Below are positions 5,477-9,193 of a stretch of DNA of 9,193 nt, in pieces (position 1 is the stretch's first letter; each line of letters opens with the position of its first letter). Location: positions 1 to 9,193 of the forward strand of contig CAIYAN010000033.1 of NCBI GenBank assembly GCA_903924185.1, read 5' to 3'. The notes beneath the pieces were generated by a model. That model did no database searches. It was not told where the DNA came from and saw only the letters and a list, made by a program, of their open reading frames with translations. This stretch comes from an uncultured Opitutia bacterium (GTDB lineage: Bacteria; Verrucomicrobiota; Verrucomicrobiia; Opitutales; UBA953). The translations under genes and the position numbers were made by a program.

Positions 5477-6606
5477 GCCGCCGCGGGCGGTGAGGGGTCG
5501 GCACCCAACGTCTTCTCTTTCTGTAGACGGAGTTGCCCGCAGGCTGCATCGATGTCGTGGCCCTTCTCGCGGCGCAACGTGGCGGTGACGCCCAACGCAC
5601 GGAGCTCTTTCACGAAACGATCTTGGCGGGTGATGGAAGGCCGCACCCAGGGTAGGCCCTCCACCGTGTTGTAAGGGATAAGGTTCACGTGCGCGTGCAA
5701 ATCGCGGGCGATGACTGCGAGCTTACGGGCTTGATCGAGGGAATCGTTGATGTCCTCGATGAGGATAAACTCCAGGGTGAGCATGCGCCCGTGCGTACGG
5801 GCGAAAATCTTTGCTGCGGGGATGAGCTGCTCGAGCGGGTACTTGCGGTTCACCGGCATGATTTGTTCGCGCACCTCGTTGGTCGCACCGTGGAGGCTGA
5901 TGGCGAGACGGAAACCGAGATCCTCCTCGGCCAGTTTAAGGATTTTTGGGACGACCCCGGAGGTGGAGATGGTGACGCGCCGAGCACCAAAGCCAAAGCC
6001 CCAGGGGGCGTTCACCGTCTTAAGGGCAGCCAGTAGGTTATCGTAGTTGGCGAGCGGCTCGCCCATGCCCATGACCACGATATTATCAAAAGATGCCAAC
6101 CCCTCGGCGGCGCGGGTCGGGTCGGTTTGGTCCTCGATGCGGCACACCTGGACAAGTTGGGAGACGATTTCACCCACGGAGAGGTCGCGCTTCCAGCCCT
6201 CGAGCCCAGAGGCGCAAAACTTGCAGCCGTAGGCGCAGCCCACCTGAGTCGAGATACAGATCGTCCGGCGGGACTTATCCTGCCCCACGCCTTCCATCGG
6301 CGCCCGGATGATGACGGTCTCAATCAGGGACCCGTCACGGAGGCGTTGCAGGAGCTTTTGGGTGACGTCCGAGGCCGTTTTCTTGCCTAAAACCTCCGCA
6401 CTATTAAAGTCGTAATTATCTGCCAGCCAAGACCTTAAGTCGGATGGAAGGTTAGTCATTACTTCGGCACTTTCGGCCCGCTTGGGGTAGAGCCAGGCGA
6501 AGACCTGACCGGCCCGGTAGCGGGGGTGGCCGGCCTCGGCGAGGCGGGCACCGAGGCTATCGGGCGTCTCTCCATGAATGGAGGGTTTTTCGGGCTTGAA
6601 AGCCAT
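5473..6606 (-). CDS. rlmN: Radical SAM methyltransferase RlmN (23S rRNA A2503 and tRNA A37 C2-methylation)
   Basis: A full-length 377-residue RlmN, which methylates C2 of A2503 in 23S rRNA and, in species studied, of A37 in some tRNAs. The radical SAM cluster motif CAYGCKFC gives C124, C128 and C131. C356 in DIDAACGQLR is the cysteine that is methylated during catalysis, and C117 in TICIST is the second conserved cysteine. GMGEP (180-184) is the SAM-binding signature, and SLHGATNEVREQIMPVN and the LIPYN segment are also typical. The intact C356 and family pattern argue against the related Cfr resistance enzyme. The ATG at 6606 has no Shine-Dalgarno sequence. The gene converges on rpe, with the two stop codons overlapping by four bases and no visible terminator. 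Confidence 0.96.
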   Translation of the reverse strand: MAFKPEKPSIHGETPDSLGARLAEAGHPRYRAGQVFAWLYPKRAESAEVMTNLPSDLRSWLADNYDFNSAEVLGKKTASDVTQKLLQRLRDGSLIETVIIRAPMEGVGQDKSRRTICISTQVGCAYGCKFCASGLEGWKRDLSVGEIVSQLVQVCRIEDQTDPTRAAEGLASFDNIVVMGMGEPLANYDNLLAALKTVNAPWGFGFGARRVTISTSGVVPKILKLAEEDLGFRLAISLHGATNEVREQIMPVNRKYPLEQLIPAAKIFARTHGRMLTLEFILIEDINDSLDQARKLAVIARDLHAHVNLIPYNTVEGLPWVRPSITRQDRFVKELRALGVTATLRREKGHDIDAACGQLRLQKEKTLGADPSPPAAA

Positions 6607-6640
6607 GGTTTAGCGCGGCGGCGTGGCTGGCAATCGAGCG

Positions 6641-6657
6641 GGGTCCGAGGCGGACCC
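6641..6657. promoter_or_regulatory. GC-rich hairpin between divergent rlmN and the greA-type gene
   Basis: GGGTCCG (6641-6647) and CGGACCC (6651-6657) are perfect complements around a 3-base AGG loop. The dyad lies in the roughly 100-base divergent spacer. It lacks a T-tract on either strand, so it is not an intrinsic terminator. It could be an operator or a leader hairpin for one of the two genes. I see no convincing promoter boxes in this spacer; TTGCAA at 6668-6673 resembles a -35 but has no matching -10. Confidence 0.3.
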
Positions 6658-6707
6658 GCCTTCCTGCTTGCAACTGCGATTTGTTATGCCCAAAACCATT
6701 TTTTGCA

Positions 6708-8672
6708 ATGAGCAACAAGGCCCCCAACCCACAAGGTGGAAAAATCAACGCTCTGGAGAATACCAAGACCAAGGTATCCGAAGGACAGACCGGATTCTGC
6801 CTCCACCAAGCTTGGGGTATCGGTATTATCCGTGCCTTCGACGCTGCGACCAACCGCTTCACTGTCGACTTCCCTGAACAGGCCAAGAAAGGCCATGCCA
6901 TGGATGCCGCTTTCTTCTCCGGAAAGATTGAAATCATCGAGCCCAGCTCCCTCATTGCCCAAGCCTATTCCGATGAAGGCAAGGCCAAGGTAGCGGTCCT
7001 CGTCTCCGACGACCCCGCAGGTCTCGTGAAGGCGCTCCTCGCCGAGCTCCCAACGGGCGAATGTTCCTCTTACGCCCTCGAAGCCAACCTCGAGCGCGTC
7101 CACTTCGCCTCCCTCGCCTCGGGCAAGGATCGCGCCGCTGCCTTCAAGGCCTGGTGGACCAAGGGTCGCGCCGCGCTCCGCAAGGACCGCGCCATTCTCA
7201 TCCCCGAGCGCAAGGGTGGCAACTACGCCCTCCTCGAAGCCCCGGTCGACCTCGGTGAAGACCTCTTTGCCCAGTACGAACTCGCCCCGAATTTCGAGCG
7301 CAAGTTGGGCCTCCTCGAAGAACTCGCCGAGAGCTCTTCCGCCGAGACCCGTACGGCCGCCACCGAAGCCAACCTTGCTAAAGTTTCGAGCGACCTCGCC
7401 AAGGCCGTCGCTGGCCTGACGGGCTTACGTCGCTCGGCTAACCTCCCGAAGGTACTCTGTGCCATCTGGAACCGCGACAAGTTCTTCCGCACCGCGGTTG
7501 AAACCGTCGAAACCTTCAGCCCCACGGCCTCGGACATCATCGCTCTCTGCGACGAGAACGACCTCGCGAACGTGGCCCTGAGCATTCCGCACACGACCGA
7601 GAAAATTCGCAGCCTCCTCGACCTCGTCCGGGCGCATCACGGCGATAACTGGTCTGACCGGGCTTTCGACTTGCTCCGCAACCGCGACATCGGCGGCACC
7701 AAGAGCGGCTCCGCCAAGCTTGTATCGGAGTGTATCTCCTACCTCTGTGACGCAGGCCTCAGCGCCCACGTCGGCCAGCGCTTCGCACAGTGGCTCGAGA
7801 CCCGCGAACTCCGTCCCCCAGTCATCATCTGGGTCATCAAGAACCGCGACTCCAAGAAGTACTCTGAAATCGTTGCCCCGCTGATCGTCCCGAGCTTCCT
7901 CGGTTCCATCCTCGCGAGCATCGACACCGAAGCCCTCGAATCGAATTCGACCGCCCGCATCCCGCTGGCCAACGAGCTCATCAAGGATAAGGCCCTCATC
8001 TCCGATATCATTGCGCCCGCCGGCGGAAAGCAGGCCGACAGCGAAACCATCTTCGACCTGGCTCGCATCATGTTGCGCAACCAAGGCTTCGACAAGATGA
8101 CGAAGAACTCGCTCCTCGCGCGCCTCGCCAAGATTGAGCCGCATGTCCAGCGCCTCGTCCAGTCGCGTCAAGACGACTCCAATGTCGAAAAAGAACTGGT
8201 TGTTTCGAAGTCGAGCAAGGAAGCCCGCGAAGCTGAACTCGCCGACATCGTGCAGGTCAAGTTGCCAGCCGTGAAGGAAGCGATCCAGATTGCCAAGGAG
8301 CACGGTGACTTACGCGAGAACTCCGAGTACAAGATGGCCCGTCAGGATCACGATACCCTTGCCGGCCGTCGGGCTGAACTCGATGCGATGCTGAAGAAGA
8401 CCCGCGTCACCGATTTCACGGAAGCCACCACCGCCCTCGTTTCGATTGGCTCGACCGTCAAGCTACTGCGCGATTCGGACAAGACCGAGATTACCTACGA
8501 CATCCTCGGCGCCTGGGACGGCCAGCCCGAGCTGAACATCTTGGCTTACGTGTCCCCGCTGGCTAAGCAGTTCCTCAACCGCAAGTTGGAAGAGTCCTTC
8601 ACGACCAACATCAACGGTAAGACCGAGAACTGGAAAATCCTCTCGATCCGCCGCTGGGTGGAAAAGAAGTAA
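6708..8672 (+). CDS. greA: Long GreA-type transcription elongation factor with large N-terminal extension
   Basis: This 654-residue protein ends in a complete GreA/GreB module. From about 505 the coiled coil carries EHGDLRENSEY, with tip acids D534 and E537 equivalent to those that GreA inserts into the RNA polymerase secondary channel to trigger cleavage of backtracked RNA. From about 575 follows the FKBP-like domain (VSIGSTVKLLRD... YVSPLAKQFLNRKLEESF). Ordinary GreA has about 158 residues. The extra 500 residues include an N-terminal barrel-like segment (about 25-80: HQAWGIGIIRAFD, VDFPEQ, KGHAMD) and a long helical region of no family I recognise. Chlamydial GreA is also long, so this looks like a PVC-type architecture. 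I chose the ATG at 6708; a TTG at 6681 would add nine residues. It appears to be a single-gene transcript with its own terminator. Confidence 0.88.
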   Translation: MSNKAPNPQGGKINALENTKTKVSEGQTGFCLHQAWGIGIIRAFDAATNRFTVDFPEQAKKGHAMDAAFFSGKIEIIEPSSLIAQAYSDEGKAKVAVLVSDDPAGLVKALLAELPTGECSSYALEANLERVHFASLASGKDRAAAFKAWWTKGRAALRKDRAILIPERKGGNYALLEAPVDLGEDLFAQYELAPNFERKLGLLEELAESSSAETRTAATEANLAKVSSDLAKAVAGLTGLRRSANLPKVLCAIWNRDKFFRTAVETVETFSPTASDIIALCDENDLANVALSIPHTTEKIRSLLDLVRAHHGDNWSDRAFDLLRNRDIGGTKSGSAKLVSECISYLCDAGLSAHVGQRFAQWLETRELRPPVIIWVIKNRDSKKYSEIVAPLIVPSFLGSILASIDTEALESNSTARIPLANELIKDKALISDIIAPAGGKQADSETIFDLARIMLRNQGFDKMTKNSLLARLAKIEPHVQRLVQSRQDDSNVEKELVVSKSSKEAREAELADIVQVKLPAVKEAIQIAKEHGDLRENSEYKMARQDHDTLAGRRAELDAMLKKTRVTDFTEATTALVSIGSTVKLLRDSDKTEITYDILGAWDGQPELNILAYVSPLAKQFLNRKLEESFTTNINGKTENWKILSIRRWVEKK

Positions 8673-8694
8673 GCTCCCGCCCGAGCGTCCCGAC

Positions 8695-8725
8695 GAAGCC
8701 CCGGTTTTCCGGGGCTTCCTCTTTT
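8695..8725 (+). terminator. Intrinsic terminator after the greA-type gene
   Basis: GAAGCCCCGG (8695-8704) and its perfect complement CCGGGGCTTC (8709-8718) form a 10-bp stem with a TTTT loop, followed by CTCTTTT. It lies 22 bases after the stop codon. The T-tract ends only three bases before the upstream candidate start (8729) of the next gene, leaving almost no room for a separate promoter and leader. Confidence 0.88.
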
Positions 8726-8758
8726 GACATGGACGCGAAGGGCCTCCAAGGTGAGCCC

Positions 8759-9193
8759 ATGCCCGACCCTTGGGAATCCCTGCGCCTGCTCGCCGACCCT
8801 ACTAGGGCGCGGATACTCTTCCTCCTAGCCAAGGGCGAACTCTCCGTCGGTGAACTACAAGAAATCCTCGGCATGCGCCAATCGCGTATCTCGACGCACC
8901 TGTCGTTACTCCGTAAGGCCGGCCTGGCCGAGGACCGCCGCGACGGGAAGCACTCTTACTATTCCCTAGCACCGAACCTACCGAGCGGCGTGAGCCAGAT
9001 TCTTGAGGCTGCGCTGGCCGCGACCGCCAAGGACGCCACGACCTTGGCCGATCAGCGTGCGTTCAAGCGGCTCGCCGAAAAGCGGCGCCGCAAGTCGGAG
9101 CAACACTTCAACCTCGTGGCCGACCGTCTCGGCCGGAACTACTGCCCCGGTCGCTCCTGGGAGTCGATTGGCCAAATGCTCCTGCTCTTGACC
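8759..9193 (+). CDS. ArsR-family regulator, probably fused to a SAM-dependent methyltransferase domain (partial)
   Basis: The frame is open to the right edge (145 residues from 8759). It begins with an ArsR/SmtB winged helix: LADPTRARILFLLAKGELSV, the recognition region LGMRQSRISTHLSLLRKAGL, and the wing DRRDGKHSYYSL. The metal-binding ELCVCD box of arsenic sensors reads ELSVGE here, so it is not a classical arsenite sensor. After a helical linker, HFNLVADRLGRNYCPGRSWESIGQMLLLL matches the segment just before the Rossmann domain in ArsR-methyltransferase fusions, some of which govern SAM or homocysteine metabolism. The methyltransferase core itself lies outside the window. The ATG at 8759 has an upstream AAGGTGAG and is clear of the terminator; the in-frame ATG at 8729 would add ten residues. 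DNA-binding family is sure, fusion and role are inferred. Confidence 0.82.
   Translation, partial: MPDPWESLRLLADPTRARILFLLAKGELSVGELQEILGMRQSRISTHLSLLRKAGLAEDRRDGKHSYYSLAPNLPSGVSQILEAALAATAKDATTLADQRAFKRLAEKRRRKSEQHFNLVADRLGRNYCPGRSWESIGQMLLLLT

Noticed and set aside
5473..6606. Cfr-type antibiotic resistance methyltransferase
   Set aside because: The sequence follows RlmN (GMGEP, DIDAACGQLR, usual length and housekeeping context) and nothing suggests a transferred resistance gene.
7425..8303. 292-residue open frame antisense to the greA-type gene
   Set aside because: It lies wholly inside a clearly coding gene, has no recognisable domain, and its acidic, repetitive composition is what the opposite strand of GC-biased codons gives.
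1..9193. A novel defence, mobile or biosynthetic system
   Set aside because: All genes but the left-edge fragment belong to known housekeeping or regulatory families; no transposase, integrase, toxin-antitoxin pair, nuclease or terminal repeats are visible.

Overview
The window is GC-rich, densely coding bacterial chromosome. The gene set is that of a Gram-negative (diderm) bacterium: an outer-membrane lipoprotein of the LptE type, a BamD-like periplasmic repeat protein and a heptose-phosphate phosphatase-like enzyme. Three traits suggest the PVC group, probably Verrucomicrobiota: a very long GreA with a large extra N-terminal part (Chlamydiae also have a long GreA), start sites almost without Shine-Dalgarno sequences, and the order rpmF-plsX-fabH followed by envelope genes. 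This placement is inference from gene content; no rRNA or other firm marker is present.

Layout: (1) 1-185 is the 3' end of an unrecognised Cys/Lys/Pro/Ala-rich protein gene on the + strand, closed by a strong hairpin that probably terminates in both directions. (2) 241-789 (- strand) is a HAD-IIIA phosphatase of the GmhB type. (3) A divergent intergenic region (790-891) carries an inverted repeat and a plausible sigma-70-like promoter. (4) 892-4342 and on to 5476 (+ strand) is a tight gene train: rpmF (L32), plsX, fabH, a BamD-like protein, an LptE-like lipoprotein and rpe. The last four genes overlap or nearly touch. (5) rlmN (- strand) meets rpe tail to tail with a 4-base stop-codon overlap. 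(6) About 100 bases separate rlmN from the divergent long greA-type gene (6708-8672), which ends in a clean intrinsic terminator. (7) An ArsR-type regulator, probably with a C-terminal methyltransferase domain, starts at 8729 or 8759 and runs off the right edge.

Together the + strand train joins a ribosomal protein, acyl-phosphate synthesis for phospholipids (PlsX), initiation of fatty acid synthesis (FabH), likely outer-membrane protein assembly (BamD-like) and LPS export (LptE-like). This suggests co-expression of membrane lipid supply and outer-membrane building with growth. The GmhB-like enzyme next door would fit LPS core sugar synthesis.

I found no mobile element, CRISPR array, tRNA, rRNA, riboswitch or defence system, and no stretch over 300 bases lacks a gene. 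The window is mostly housekeeping. The most interesting points are zinc-ligand loss in two neighbouring genes, the unusual GreA architecture, the Cys-rich repeat protein at the left edge and the absence of Shine-Dalgarno motifs.
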